A stretch of DNA of 64,000 nt, taken from contig PHEQ01000003.1 of NCBI GenBank assembly GCA_002842985.1, positions 248,001-312,000 of the forward strand. Direction: 5' to 3'. The translations under genes and the position numbers were made by a program. Each line of letters opens with the position of its first letter. Position 1 is the stretch's first letter. Below are positions 41,320 to 50,112 of this stretch, in pieces. The stretch comes from Alphaproteobacteria bacterium HGW-Alphaproteobacteria-1. Lineage in GTDB: Bacteria; Pseudomonadota; Alphaproteobacteria; Rhodobacterales; Rhodobacteraceae. Below the pieces are notes generated by a model. The model was given only the letters and a program-made list of their open reading frames with translations, had not been told where the DNA came from and made no database searches.

Positions 41320-42441
41320 ATGACCCAGGTTTCCCTGCGGGCAGGCGCGCTTTGCGCGGCCGTTGCCCTTTGCCTGCCAACGAGCCCCGCGCTGGCCCAT
41401 GAGGACGCCCCGCGCCCCGGGCCGAATGTCACCTTCACCGATCTTCCGCCGCTCAATGCCGATGGCCATGCGCCGATTGGCGTGATGGGTGATCACCGGC
41501 ACAAGGTAGGCGAGGTGATGCTGTCCTACCGCTTCATGCATATGAATATGGAAGGGTATCGCAGCGGCACCAACGGCCTCTCGCCTGCCGAGGTGGCAGG
41601 CACGCCCAACCGGTTCTTCGGTCTGCCGGGGCAGCCACCCAACATCCGCATCGTGCCCGACTGGATGACCATGTCGATGCACATGTTCGGCGCGATGTAT
41701 GCGCCGTCGGACCGGGTGACGCTGATGGCGATGATGCCCTATGTGAAGAAGGAGATGAACCATTTCGTCTTCGCCGGTCCGGCGGGAACAACCCTGCTCG
41801 GCAAGTTCCAGAGCAATTCCGAGGGTTGGGGCGATGCAAAGCTCTCGGCGCTCATCGGCCTGCACGAGAGCGGCAACGCCAGGCTGCACCTCAATCTCGG
41901 GCTGAGCCTGCCGACGGGATCGACCACCGAGCGCGCCAATGTCCTCACCCCCGCGGGCACCACCGCCAACCTGCGGATGCCCTACGGGATGCAGCTTGGA
42001 TCGGGCTCCTACGACATCCTGCCCGCGCTCACCTACAACAACCGCACCGGGGCAACGGCCTGGGGTGCACAGGTCTCCGGCGTTATCCGCACCGGCAAGA
42101 ACAACGGCTGGAGCTTTGGCGACGAGGCCAGGCTGACCGCCTGGGCCAGCTATCGGCCAAAGCCCTGGATCAGCCTTTCGGGCCGCATCGAGGCAAAGAC
42201 CGTGGGCAAGATCGACGGGCAGGATTCGCGGATGGTGGGCCCCTCGCCGACGCTCGATCCCGATAATTACGGCGGTGAGACGGTGACGCTTTTCGCCGGG
42301 ATCAACCTCGTGGCTCAGCGTGGCGCGCTGCGCGGTCACCGGCTGGCGCTCGAAGTCGGTGTGCCGGTCTACCAGGACCTCAACGGGCTTCAGCTCGAGA
42401 CCGACTGGACCGCGATGCTCGGCTGGCAATACGCGTTCTGA
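41320..42441 (+). CDS. Met-rich outer-membrane beta-barrel protein (transporter-like)
   Basis: 373 residues. A signal (about 1-26, ending SPALA then HED) precedes a protein of alternating amphipathic strands ending in Phe (GWQYAF), as outer-membrane barrels do. The N-terminal part is striking for Met and His (DHRHKVGEVML, FMHMNME, WMTMSMHMFGAM), a pattern seen in copper- or silver-handling proteins. I recall such proteins being annotated simply as transporters. It may work with the exported protein upstream. The ligand is not established. Confidence 0.65.
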   Translation: MTQVSLRAGALCAAVALCLPTSPALAHEDAPRPGPNVTFTDLPPLNADGHAPIGVMGDHRHKVGEVMLSYRFMHMNMEGYRSGTNGLSPAEVAGTPNRFFGLPGQPPNIRIVPDWMTMSMHMFGAMYAPSDRVTLMAMMPYVKKEMNHFVFAGPAGTTLLGKFQSNSEGWGDAKLSALIGLHESGNARLHLNLGLSLPTGSTTERANVLTPAGTTANLRMPYGMQLGSGSYDILPALTYNNRTGATAWGAQVSGVIRTGKNNGWSFGDEARLTAWASYRPKPWISLSGRIEAKTVGKIDGQDSRMVGPSPTLDPDNYGGETVTLFAGINLVAQRGALRGHRLALEVGVPVYQDLNGLQLETDWTAMLGWQYAF

Positions 42442-42444
42442 GCC

Positions 42445-44388
42445 TCAGTCCATCGCAATGCCGAACCCGCTGCCGCGCAACTCTTCCGTAAAAGGGCGTG
42501 GCAGCGCCGTTTGCCCGAGGCGGGCGCGATAGGCGGGCAGGCTCTCGGTCACGCGCATGACATAGTTGCGGGTTTCCCGAAACGGGATGTGCTCGATCCA
42601 GTCGATCACGCCATGGGCGTCGCGGGTGCGCGGATCGCCGAATTCGCCGGTCCAGGCGGTGACACGCCCCGGTCCGGCATTGTAACCCACCGAAATCAGC
42701 ACCGGGTTGCCATCGAACCGCGCGGCCAACTCTGCCAGGTAGGCGCTGCCAAGCCGGGCATTGTAGGCCCAGTCATCGAGCAGCCGACCCGCATCATAGG
42801 CCAGCCCCAGACCCCCCGCCACCTCGCGCGCCGTGGCGGGCATGAGTTGCATCAACCCGCGTGCGCCCGCGGCGCTTGTCACCACGGGATTGAACTCGCT
42901 CTCGCGGCGCGCGATGGCCAGCGCCCACTCCATCGGCGCGGGCAGATCCACCTCCGCCATCGGGTGCAGCGCATAATAGGGGGCCTCGACGACGATCCCG
43001 CGTTCCGCCGCCGCCTTGCCCAGCATGACCTGAAGATGGGGTTGGCCCAACTCCTCCAGCATCGCGCCCATCTGGCCGATGCCCTCCCGGTCCAGCCCAT
43101 CGGCCAGATGCAGGAAAAACCGCCGCGCCTGTCCGATATCGTCCATGCGCAGGCTGAGCGTGGCGATCTCGTGAAGGTCGGAGCGTGCGAAATCCGCCGC
43201 GCGCCAGTCGGGGAAATCCTCTCTGCCGGACAGCCGCGCCGTCACCGCCACCCCCGCCTGTTCGGCGGCAAGCAGCCCGTAAAAGCCGGTGGCGTATTCG
43301 GCGCCCTCGGCATAGGCAAGCTGCGCGGCTTCGGCATCGCCCGCCGCCTCGAGCGCGCGGCCCAGCCAATATCCCGCCCGCCCGAGCGAGATGGGCGTGG
43401 CCACGGCGGCGCGGAACCGCTGGAAATGGTCGAGCGCAAGATCGGGCGCATCCAGATAGCGCAGCGCGATATACCCCGCGAGCCATTCCAGATCGGCGTA
43501 GTTCGCGCCTTCGGCAAGCTGATGCAGCGCGGCCAGTTCATAGGCCAGTGCCGCGTCGCCTGCCCGCATCTTCTGCCGCGCGAGCGCGCGCCGCCAACTG
43601 GCCCAACGCTCCGGCTCTCCCAGGCCCCCGTTGATACGGCTCTGGCGCAACAGCACGGCGATGGCCTCCTCGGCGTCACCCTTGAGATGGTGGGTGAAGC
43701 TCTCGAAGGCGATGCCGGGATCGCGGGCGAGCGTCTCGGGCAGGTCCGCCGGCCCCTCGCGCGCAACCCGCTGGCGCGTCTCGGCGCGCGCCCGTGCCGC
43801 CGCGCTCACCAGCGGCAGCATGTCGGCCACGTCATCAAGGCCGCGCCAGAGCGCCATATCCAGCCGCGCCTCGTGATGCGGGGCCAGAAGCGGCGCGAAT
43901 TCCAGCAGGAAATCGTCATGCTCGGCGCGGGTCAGATCAAGCGTGCGCCACGCAAGCACCACGCCCGCTTCGGCCTCGCCCGCCCGCCCCCGGGCAAGCA
44001 GCGCGCGGGCCAGGTTGAGCGCGCCGGTGCCGGTCTGCGGCGTATGTCCGTCGTAGAACGCGAGAACCTCATCGAACGTCGCATGGGTCATCGTCCGCTC
44101 ATTCTCGCGGCGCAGATGGTCAAGGCCTGGCCAATGGGCGTTCCGCGCCAGAAAATCGAGGACGTCGCCCGGCGCGCCCAATCCCGCGCGCAGACGATGC
44201 CATTCGATGAGCGTCTTTGCCGCCGGACCTTCGCGCGCGGCCAGGCGTGCGGCCACCTCCCACCGCCCGCCCTGCATCGCGGCAAGCGCGCTGGCCAGCG
44301 GGCGTGGTGCCACCCGTGGCACATCGGTGGCCTGCGCCGCGACAGGCGGCGCACCAAGCATCAAAACCATGAGCAGGACGCGCAACAT
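42445..44388 (-). CDS. Soluble lytic murein transglycosylase (Slt70-like)
   Basis: 647 residues. A signal (about 1-18) precedes a long superhelical U/L-domain-like region of about 450 residues and a C-terminal SLT domain with ARRESEFNP (catalytic Glu near 496), [15 protein letters not shown] and GYNAGPGRV. It cleaves peptidoglycan glycan strands to 1,6-anhydro ends in the periplasm. It is divergent from dapA and ends four bases from the outer-membrane gene's stop. Confidence 0.92.
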   Translation of the reverse strand: MLRVLLMVLMLGAPPVAAQATDVPRVAPRPLASALAAMQGGRWEVAARLAAREGPAAKTLIEWHRLRAGLGAPGDVLDFLARNAHWPGLDHLRRENERTMTHATFDEVLAFYDGHTPQTGTGALNLARALLARGRAGEAEAGVVLAWRTLDLTRAEHDDFLLEFAPLLAPHHEARLDMALWRGLDDVADMLPLVSAAARARAETRQRVAREGPADLPETLARDPGIAFESFTHHLKGDAEEAIAVLLRQSRINGGLGEPERWASWRRALARQKMRAGDAALAYELAALHQLAEGANYADLEWLAGYIALRYLDAPDLALDHFQRFRAAVATPISLGRAGYWLGRALEAAGDAEAAQLAYAEGAEYATGFYGLLAAEQAGVAVTARLSGREDFPDWRAADFARSDLHEIATLSLRMDDIGQARRFFLHLADGLDREGIGQMGAMLEELGQPHLQVMLGKAAAERGIVVEAPYYALHPMAEVDLPAPMEWALAIARRESEFNPVVTSAAGARGLMQLMPATAREVAGGLGLAYDAGRLLDDWAYNARLGSAYLAELAARFDGNPVLISVGYNAGPGRVTAWTGEFGDPRTRDAHGVIDWIEHIPFRETRNYVMRVTESLPAYRARLGQTALPRPFTEELRGSGFGIAMD

Positions 44389-44504
44389 CTCTTGCCTTTT
44401 TCGCCGTGAATGCGGATAGACAGCCCCAGCCTAAGCGGCCCCGCGGCCATGGTCCACTCACGATCAACGGCTCGGCCACAACTTGCGACGTAAAGGAGCG
44501 TGTC

Positions 44505-45380
44505 ATGTTCAGAGGATCCTTTCCTGCCCTCGTCACGCCGTTCAAGAACGGCGAGCTGGACGTGGAGACGCTCAAGAAACTGGTGGAATGGCATGTCGGC
44601 GAGGGCAGTCATGGCCTTGTCCCCGTGGGCACCACCGGCGAAAGCCCGACGCTCAGCCATGAAGAGCACGAGCGCGTGATCGAAGAGGTGGTGCGCGCCG
44701 CCGCGGGCCGCATCCCGGTGATCGCGGGCGCAGGCTCCAACAACACGCTCGAGGCGATTCGCTTCATGCGCCACGCCGAGAAGGTGGGCGCCGATGCGGC
44801 CCTTGTGGTCACCCCCTATTACAACAAGCCGACGCAGGCCGGGCTGATCGCGCATTTCACCGCGCTGCATGATTGCTGCGATCTGCCGATCATCATCTAC
44901 AACATTCCGGGCCGCTCGGTCGTGGACATGACCCCCGAGACCATGGGCCGCCTCGCGCAGCTGCCGCGCATCATCGGCGTCAAGGACGCCACCGGCGATC
45001 TTGCCCGCGTCTGTGCGCAGCGCATCGCCTGCGGCAAGGATTTTCTCCAGATCTCGGGCGAGGATGCCACCGCGCATGGCTTTAACGCGCAAGGCGGGGT
45101 TGGTGTCATTTCCGTCACTGCCAATGTTGCGCCGAAACTGGTGGCGCAGGTTCAGGAGGCGACCCTTGCGGGCGACTTTGCCACCGCGCTCGCGCTTCAG
45201 GACCGGCTCATGCCGCTGCACCGCGCGATCTTCGTCGAGCCGGGTCTCGTGGGCGTCAAATACGCCATGTCGCGGCTCGGGCTGTGCAGCGAGGAGGTCC
45301 GCCTGCCGCTCACCGGTCTCAGCGAACCGACCAAGGCGCTGGTCGATCACGGGCTGCGCCACGCGGGCCTGATCAACTAG
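44505..45380 (+). CDS. dapA: 4-hydroxy-tetrahydrodipicolinate synthase
   Basis: 291 residues, full length. DapA condenses pyruvate with aspartate semialdehyde, the first committed step to lysine and diaminopimelate. Active-site residues are visible: TTGES, Tyr132 in [10 protein letters not shown] and the Schiff-base Lys160 in [13 protein letters not shown] 44505 follows aaaggagc. No lysine riboswitch or leader is evident in the 116-base gap to slt. Confidence 0.95.
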   Translation: MFRGSFPALVTPFKNGELDVETLKKLVEWHVGEGSHGLVPVGTTGESPTLSHEEHERVIEEVVRAAAGRIPVIAGAGSNNTLEAIRFMRHAEKVGADAALVVTPYYNKPTQAGLIAHFTALHDCCDLPIIIYNIPGRSVVDMTPETMGRLAQLPRIIGVKDATGDLARVCAQRIACGKDFLQISGEDATAHGFNAQGGVGVISVTANVAPKLVAQVQEATLAGDFATALALQDRLMPLHRAIFVEPGLVGVKYAMSRLGLCSEEVRLPLTGLSEPTKALVDHGLRHAGLIN

Positions 45381-45390
45381 GGCCGCGCCG

Positions 45391-45438
45391 CTTCACTGTT
45401 CTGCAAATACTCCCGCCGGAGGCATCCGCGTTTGCCTC
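45391..45438 (-). terminator. aroA 3' hairpin plus motif GAGTATTTGCAGAAC, copy 2
   Basis: On the minus strand the aroA stop is in a GAGGCA/TGCCTC hairpin (45419-45438), followed by CGGCGGGAGTATTTGCAGAAC-like sequence at 45391-45417. The last 22 bases match the element after the GS-like gene (12471-12492) with three differences. It may also serve the convergent dapA. Confidence 0.55.
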
Positions 45439-46786
45439 AGGTGCGGCGCCGGATATCCGCGCCAAGCGCGGCCATGAGCCGCTCGAAGATCGGAAATGAC
45501 GTGGCGATGGGGCTGGCGTCATCGACACTCACGGGGCTTTGCGTGGCCATGCCCATCACCAGAAACGACATGGCGATGCGGTGGTCGAGATGGCTCTCGC
45601 AGGTCTGACCGCCCGGCACATCGCCATGCCCCCGGCCATGTACGATCCACCAGTCGGGCCCATCCTCGACGGTGATGCCGCCCGCGCGCAGTCCCGTGGC
45701 CATGGCCTCGATCCGGTCGCTTTCCTTGACGCGCAACTCCTTGACGCCGCGCATCACGGTTGCGCCCTTGGCAAAGGCGGCCACCACCGACAGGACGGGA
45801 TATTCGTCGATCATCGAGGCGGCGCGTTCGGGCGGCACCTCGATGCCCCGCAGGTCGGGCGAGAAGCGCGCGCGCAGATCGGCCACAGGCTCGCCGCCCT
45901 CCTCGCGCAGGTTTTCGTAAGTGAGGTCCGCGCCCATATCGCGCAGCGTCTCGAAGAGGCCCGCGCGCGTCGGGTTCAGCCCGATATTTGGCACCAGCAC
46001 ATCCGAGCCGGGCACGATGAGCGCCGCGCAGACCGGGAAGGCCGCCGAGGAGGGATCGCGCGGCACGGCGATGGTCTGCGGTTGCAACTCCGGCTGACCG
46101 GTCAGGGTGATCACGCGGCCTTCTTCGGTCACTTGGGTGGTGATCGCCGCCCCGAAGCCCGCCAGCATCCGCTCGGTATGGTCGCGCGTGGCCTCGCGCT
46201 CGATCACCACGGTCTGCCCCGGCGCGTTCAACCCCGCGAGCAGCACCGCCGACTTTACCTGCGCCGAGGGCACGGGCACGGTATAGCGCACCGGCACCGG
46301 GTGTTCGGCGCCGACGATCGTCATCGGCAGCCGCCCGCCCGAGCGCCCTACCGCCCGCGCGCCAAAGAGCGCCAGCGGATCGGTCACGCGCGCCATGGGC
46401 CGCTTGTTGAGGCTGGCGTCGCCGGTGAAGGTGGCGGTGATGGGCGAGGTCGCCATCGCCCCCATGATGAGCCGCACGCCGGTGCCGGAATTGCCGCAGT
46501 CAATGACCTGATCCGGCTCGGCAAAGCCGCCCACGCCCACGCCCTGCACCCGCCATGTGCCCGCCTCGTCGCGCGTCACCTCCGCGCCCATGGCGCGCAT
46601 GGCGCGGGCCGTGTCGAGAACGTCCTGACCTTCCAGCAGCCCGGTGATCACCGTCTCGCCGACGCACATCGCCCCGAGGATCAGGGACCGGTGCGAGATC
46701 GACTTGTCGCCCGGCACTTCTGCCGTGCCGGAAAGCGGCGCGGCGCGGTGCGAGGTCATGGGAATGGGGCTGCCGTGGCCGGACAT
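45437..46786 (-). CDS. aroA: 3-phosphoshikimate 1-carboxyvinyltransferase (EPSP synthase, class II-like)
   Basis: 449 residues. AroA makes EPSP in the shikimate pathway. The sequence tracks the class II (Agrobacterium CP4-like) enzymes: [46 protein letters not shown] and LRVKESDR. At the position of CP4 Ala100, which gives glyphosate tolerance, this protein has Gly101 (GNSGTG), as sensitive enzymes do. It is downstream of serA, separated by a strong hairpin. Confidence 0.94.
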   Translation of the reverse strand: MSGHGSPIPMTSHRAAPLSGTAEVPGDKSISHRSLILGAMCVGETVITGLLEGQDVLDTARAMRAMGAEVTRDEAGTWRVQGVGVGGFAEPDQVIDCGNSGTGVRLIMGAMATSPITATFTGDASLNKRPMARVTDPLALFGARAVGRSGGRLPMTIVGAEHPVPVRYTVPVPSAQVKSAVLLAGLNAPGQTVVIEREATRDHTERMLAGFGAAITTQVTEEGRVITLTGQPELQPQTIAVPRDPSSAAFPVCAALIVPGSDVLVPNIGLNPTRAGLFETLRDMGADLTYENLREEGGEPVADLRARFSPDLRGIEVPPERAASMIDEYPVLSVVAAFAKGATVMRGVKELRVKESDRIEAMATGLRAGGITVEDGPDWWIVHGRGHGDVPGGQTCESHLDHRIAMSFLVMGMATQSPVSVDDASPIATSFPIFERLMAALGADIRRRT

Positions 46787-46805
46787 GGGCGTTCCTCGAT
46801 GCGAA

Positions 46806-46835
46806 ATCGCCTGCCTGATAGCTCAGGCAGGCGAT
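46806..46835 (-). terminator. Strong hairpin between serA and aroA
   Basis: Perfect 13-bp arms atcgcctgcctga/tcaggcaggcgat with loop tagc, 36 bases after the serA stop. On the minus strand it runs into TTTCGC, a short T-rich end. It probably ends most serA transcripts; it is also 20 bases before the aroA start. Confidence 0.7.
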
Positions 46836-46870
46836 GCCGTCCATGGGGCAATCCGGGCAAGGCGCGGTGA

Positions 46871-48466
46871 TCAGTCCACGTCGAACTGAAGCCTGCGGAT
46901 CTGCTGGAACTTGCCGGTGGCCTCGAGCGCCGCAAGCGCGGGCGCGGGCACTGGCTCATCCACATAGAGCAGAGCAATCGCCTCGCCGCGCGCCTCGGCG
47001 CGGCCAAGGGTGAAGTTGGCGATATTGACGCCGTTCTCGCCCATGGTCTGGCCCAGCGTGCCGATGATGCCCGGCACGTCGTCATTGGTGGTATAGAGCA
47101 TGTGCCGTCCGATCTCGGCGTCGATATTGATGCCCTTGATCTGGATGAAGCGCGGCTTGCCGTCCGAGAACACCGTGCCGCCGATGGAGCGTTCGCGCAG
47201 GTCGGTCACCACGGTGATCTTGATATAGCCCTCGAACGCGCCCGATTTGTCCTGCTTGGTGGTCGAGATCTTGACGCCGCGTTCCTTGGCGATGATCGGG
47301 GCCGACACCATGTTGACCTCTGGGTTCACCGATTTCATGATCCCCGCCATGGCGGCAGAGGTCAGCGCGCCGAGGTTCATTCCGGAGGCTACCCCGTCAT
47401 AGAGGATGTTGACGGCCTTGATCGGCTCATCGGTCATCTGGCCCACGAAATTCCCGAGATGTCCGGCCAGCTTGATCCAGGGCCCCATGATCTTGGCCTC
47501 TTCCGCCGTGACCGAGGGCATGTTGAGCGCGTTGCTCACCGCGCCGGTCAACAGGTAGTCCGACATCTGCTCGGCCACTTGCAGGGCCACGTTTTCCTGC
47601 GCCTCGGTGGTGGCCGCGCCCAGATGCGGGGTGCAGACGACGTTCTGCAGACCGAAAATCGGGTTTTCGGTGGCGGGTTCGACGGCGAACACGTCAAAGG
47701 CCGCGCCCGCCACGTGACCCGATTTCAAGAGATCGGCCAGCGCCTCTTCGTCCACCAGCCCGCCGCGAGCGCAGTTGATGATGCGCACGCCCTTCTTCGT
47801 CTTTTCAAGGTTCTCGCGGCTCAGGATGTTGCGGGTCTGATCGGTCAGCGGCACATGCAGGGTGATGAAATCGGCGCGCTTGAGAAGATCGTCAAGCTCC
47901 ACCTTCTCCACATGCATCTGGTCGGCTTTTTCCTGGCTCAGGAACGGATCATAGGCGATCACCTTCATCTTGAGACCGCGTGCGCGGTCGCAGACGATAC
48001 CGCCGATATTGCCCGCACCGATCACGCCGAGCGTCTTGGCGGTCAGCTCCACCCCCATGAAGCGGGATTTCTCCCATTTTCCGGCATGGGTCGACGCGCT
48101 GGCCTCGGGAATCTGCCGCGCCACGGCGAACATCATCGCAATCGCATGCTCGGCGGTGGTGATCATGTTGCCGAAGGGCGTGTTCATCACGATCACGCCC
48201 TTTTTCGAGGCGGCGTCCTTGTCGATATTGTCCGTGCCGATGCCCGCGCGCGCGATCACCTTGAGATTGTTCGCATTGGCGAGGATCTTTTCCGTGACCT
48301 TGGTGGCCGAGCGGATGGCAAGGCCGTCATAATCGCCGATCACCTCGGCGAGCTTGTCCTTGTCCTTGCCCAGTTCGGGGCGGAAATCCACGTCGATGCC
48401 GCGATCCCGAAAGATCTGCACGGCGGTTTCAGAGAGTTTGTCGGAGACGAGAACCCTGGGAGCCAT
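46871..48466 (-). CDS. serA: D-3-phosphoglycerate dehydrogenase
   Basis: 531 residues, the long form. The NAD-binding GVIGAGNIGGIV, the active-site regions INCARGGLVDEEAL and TPHLGAATTEAQ, an intervening ASB domain (about 325-450) and a C-terminal ACT domain (about 455-530, HMLYTTNDDVPGIIGTLG) are present. It starts serine synthesis and the ACT domain usually senses serine. ATG 48466 follows aaaggacc. It is downstream of serC, with tandem hairpins between. Confidence 0.95.
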   Translation of the reverse strand: MAPRVLVSDKLSETAVQIFRDRGIDVDFRPELGKDKDKLAEVIGDYDGLAIRSATKVTEKILANANNLKVIARAGIGTDNIDKDAASKKGVIVMNTPFGNMITTAEHAIAMMFAVARQIPEASASTHAGKWEKSRFMGVELTAKTLGVIGAGNIGGIVCDRARGLKMKVIAYDPFLSQEKADQMHVEKVELDDLLKRADFITLHVPLTDQTRNILSRENLEKTKKGVRIINCARGGLVDEEALADLLKSGHVAGAAFDVFAVEPATENPIFGLQNVVCTPHLGAATTEAQENVALQVAEQMSDYLLTGAVSNALNMPSVTAEEAKIMGPWIKLAGHLGNFVGQMTDEPIKAVNILYDGVASGMNLGALTSAAMAGIMKSVNPEVNMVSAPIIAKERGVKISTTKQDKSGAFEGYIKITVVTDLRERSIGGTVFSDGKPRFIQIKGINIDAEIGRHMLYTTNDDVPGIIGTLGQTMGENGVNIANFTLGRAEARGEAIALLYVDEPVPAPALAALEATGKFQQIRRLQFDVD

Positions 48467-48499
48467 CTGTCTGGTCCTTTGATGAAACGTTGGGGGAAG

Positions 48500-48547
48500 G
48501 GTCCGAAGTCTTTGAAAGACTTCGGACCGATTTCTTTTCAAGAAATC
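48500..48547 (-). other. Two back-to-back perfect hairpins between serC and serA
   Basis: The arms ggtccgaagtcttt (48500-48513) and aaagacttcggacc (48515-48528) match perfectly around one base. Directly beside them, gatttctt (48529-48536) pairs with aagaaatc (48540-48547) around ttc. There is no T-run after either on the minus strand. They begin five bases after serC and may tune serC/serA mRNA processing or partly terminate it. Confidence 0.75.
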
Positions 48548-48551
48548 GGGG

Positions 48552-49706
48552 TCACGCCGTCTCGGTGAGCGCCGCGATTTCGGATTGATACGCCCAGTCG
48601 ATCCAGGGCATCAACGCGGCCACGTCCGCCGTCTCGACCGTGCCGCCGCACCAGATGCGCAGGCCCGGCGGGGCGTCACGATAGGCCCCGATATCGAGCG
48701 CCACGCCCTCGGCCTCGAGCCGCTTGGCCACCGCCTTGGCAAATCCCGCGCCATCCGTGATGCGCGCATCCGTGAACGTGAGGCAAACGGAGGTATTCGA
48801 GCGGATCGCCGGACCGGTGGCAAGAAAGCCGAGCCAGTCATGTGCCGCGACAAAGCTCTCCACTGCCGCGAGGTTCGCGTCGGCCCGCGCCTTGAGCCCT
48901 TTGAGGCCCCCGACCGAGCGCGCCCAGTCGAGCGCGGCCAGGTAATCCTCGACCGCCAGCATCGAGGGCGTGTTGATCGTCTCTCCAACGAAAATGCCCT
49001 CGATCAGCTTGCCGCCCTTGGTCAGGCGGAAAATCTTGGGCAGGGGCCAGGGCGGCGTATAGCTTTCGAGCCGTTCGACCGCACGGGGGCTGAGCACGAG
49101 CATCCCGTGCGCCGCCTCGCCGCCCAGCACTTTTTGCCAGCTGAACGTGGTCACATCCAGCTTGTCCCAGGGCAGGTCCTGCGCGAAGGCGGCAGAGGTC
49201 GCGTCGCAGATGGTCAGCCCCTGTCGGTCGGCCTTGATCCAGTCGCCATCCGGCACGCGCACGCCCGAGGTGGTGCCGTTCCAGGTAAAGACCACGTCCT
49301 TGTCGGTATCGACCGAGGCCAGATCGACGATCTCGCCATATCCGGCGGTTTTCACCTGTGCGTCAAGCTTCAGCTGCTTGACCACATCCGTGACCCAGCC
49401 CGCGCCAAAGCTTTCCCAGGCGAGCATTTCCACGGGCCGCGCCCCCAGAAGCGACCACATCGCCATTTCCACGGCTCCCGTGTCCGAGGCGGGCACGATG
49501 CCGATGCGATAGTCTTCTGGGATGCCGAGAATCTCGCGCGTGCCCTCGATCGCGGCCTTGAGGCGCGCCTTGCCGCTTGCGGCACGATGCGAGCGCCCGA
49601 GCGGGGCGTCGCGCAGCAGATCAAGGGTGTATCCGGGGAATTTGGCGCAGGGGCCAGATGAGAAACGCGGATTAACCGGCCGCGCGCCGGGCTTTTCAAT
49701 AGCCAT
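48552..49706 (-). CDS. serC: Phosphoserine aminotransferase
   Basis: 384 residues of the alphaproteobacterial SerC type. [11 protein letters not shown] and [13 protein letters not shown] are at the N-terminus, and the PLP-binding Lys is in [12 protein letters not shown]. It converts 3-phosphohydroxypyruvate to phosphoserine. The start at ATG 49706 has aaggat as its ribosome site, which lies in one arm of a predicted leader stem. serC and serA form the serine-synthesis unit. Confidence 0.94.
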   Translation of the reverse strand: MAIEKPGARPVNPRFSSGPCAKFPGYTLDLLRDAPLGRSHRAASGKARLKAAIEGTREILGIPEDYRIGIVPASDTGAVEMAMWSLLGARPVEMLAWESFGAGWVTDVVKQLKLDAQVKTAGYGEIVDLASVDTDKDVVFTWNGTTSGVRVPDGDWIKADRQGLTICDATSAAFAQDLPWDKLDVTTFSWQKVLGGEAAHGMLVLSPRAVERLESYTPPWPLPKIFRLTKGGKLIEGIFVGETINTPSMLAVEDYLAALDWARSVGGLKGLKARADANLAAVESFVAAHDWLGFLATGPAIRSNTSVCLTFTDARITDGAGFAKAVAKRLEAEGVALDIGAYRDAPPGLRIWCGGTVETADVAALMPWIDWAYQSEIAALTETA

Positions 49707-49712
49707 ATAGCT

Positions 49713-49759
49713 ATCCTTCCAGATAAGCGCCCCTCGTTGGGGAGGGGTGTCCCAAGGAT
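49713..49759 (-). promoter_or_regulatory. Structured serC leader that can hide the ribosome site
   Basis: On the minus strand ATCCTT (49759-49754) can pair with the ribosome site AAGGAT (49718-49713), enclosing a CCCCTC/GAGGGG hairpin (49747-49742 with 49735-49730). I recall a conserved serC RNA motif upstream of serC-serA in alphaproteobacteria; this may be it. One caution: the promoter at 49761-49789 would start RNA near 49754, which would cut off the 5' arm. Confidence 0.5.
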
Positions 49760-49760
49760 C

Positions 49761-49789
49761 GGACTACGCAAACCCAGGAAAAAAGGCAA
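49761..49789 (-). promoter_or_regulatory. Candidate serC promoter
   Basis: TTGCCT (49789-49784), 17 bases, TAGTCC (49766-49761) on the minus strand. It matches the vegetative consensus only moderately. The remaining gap, 49790-50057, has frames in both directions but none with a recognisable product or a good ribosome site. Confidence 0.4.
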
Positions 49790-50057
49790 CCGGGAAAACA
49801 TCTTGCCGTGCAGTTTGTTGCAGGGTGCCGGGAAGTCGGCGGCAAGGCGCGGGGCCGGTTTGCACAAACTGACACGGCGCGCGCCTCAAAACCCGACGAT
49901 CGCGCGCAAGACCGCACTCGGGGTATCGGGTTCGCAATGCCGTCAGGGGGCGGGCTCATCATCGGAGCGTTGGTTATGCCACGATGGTTGCTTGGCGACG
50001 AAGCGGAGGGCGGATTTGCGACACTGGACGACATTCCGCGCCATCGCGCCGTTTTAC

Positions 50058-50094
50058 AAGAAATCCCGGATGATCCTGTCATCCGGGATTTCTT
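50058..50094 (-). terminator. leuA terminator hairpin
   Basis: Perfect 16-bp arms aagaaatcccggatga/tcatccgggatttctt with loop tcctg, 19 bases beyond the leuA stop. The T-rich stretch is inside the closing arm rather than after it. Still the most stable hairpin in the serC-leuA gap. Confidence 0.7.
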
Positions 50095-50112
50095 TCCCCG
50101 GCCGGGTTCGCG

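Noticed and set aside
47102..48568. 488-residue plus-strand frame opposite serA
   Set aside because: Shadow of a conserved gene with strong wobble-GC bias; no start signal.
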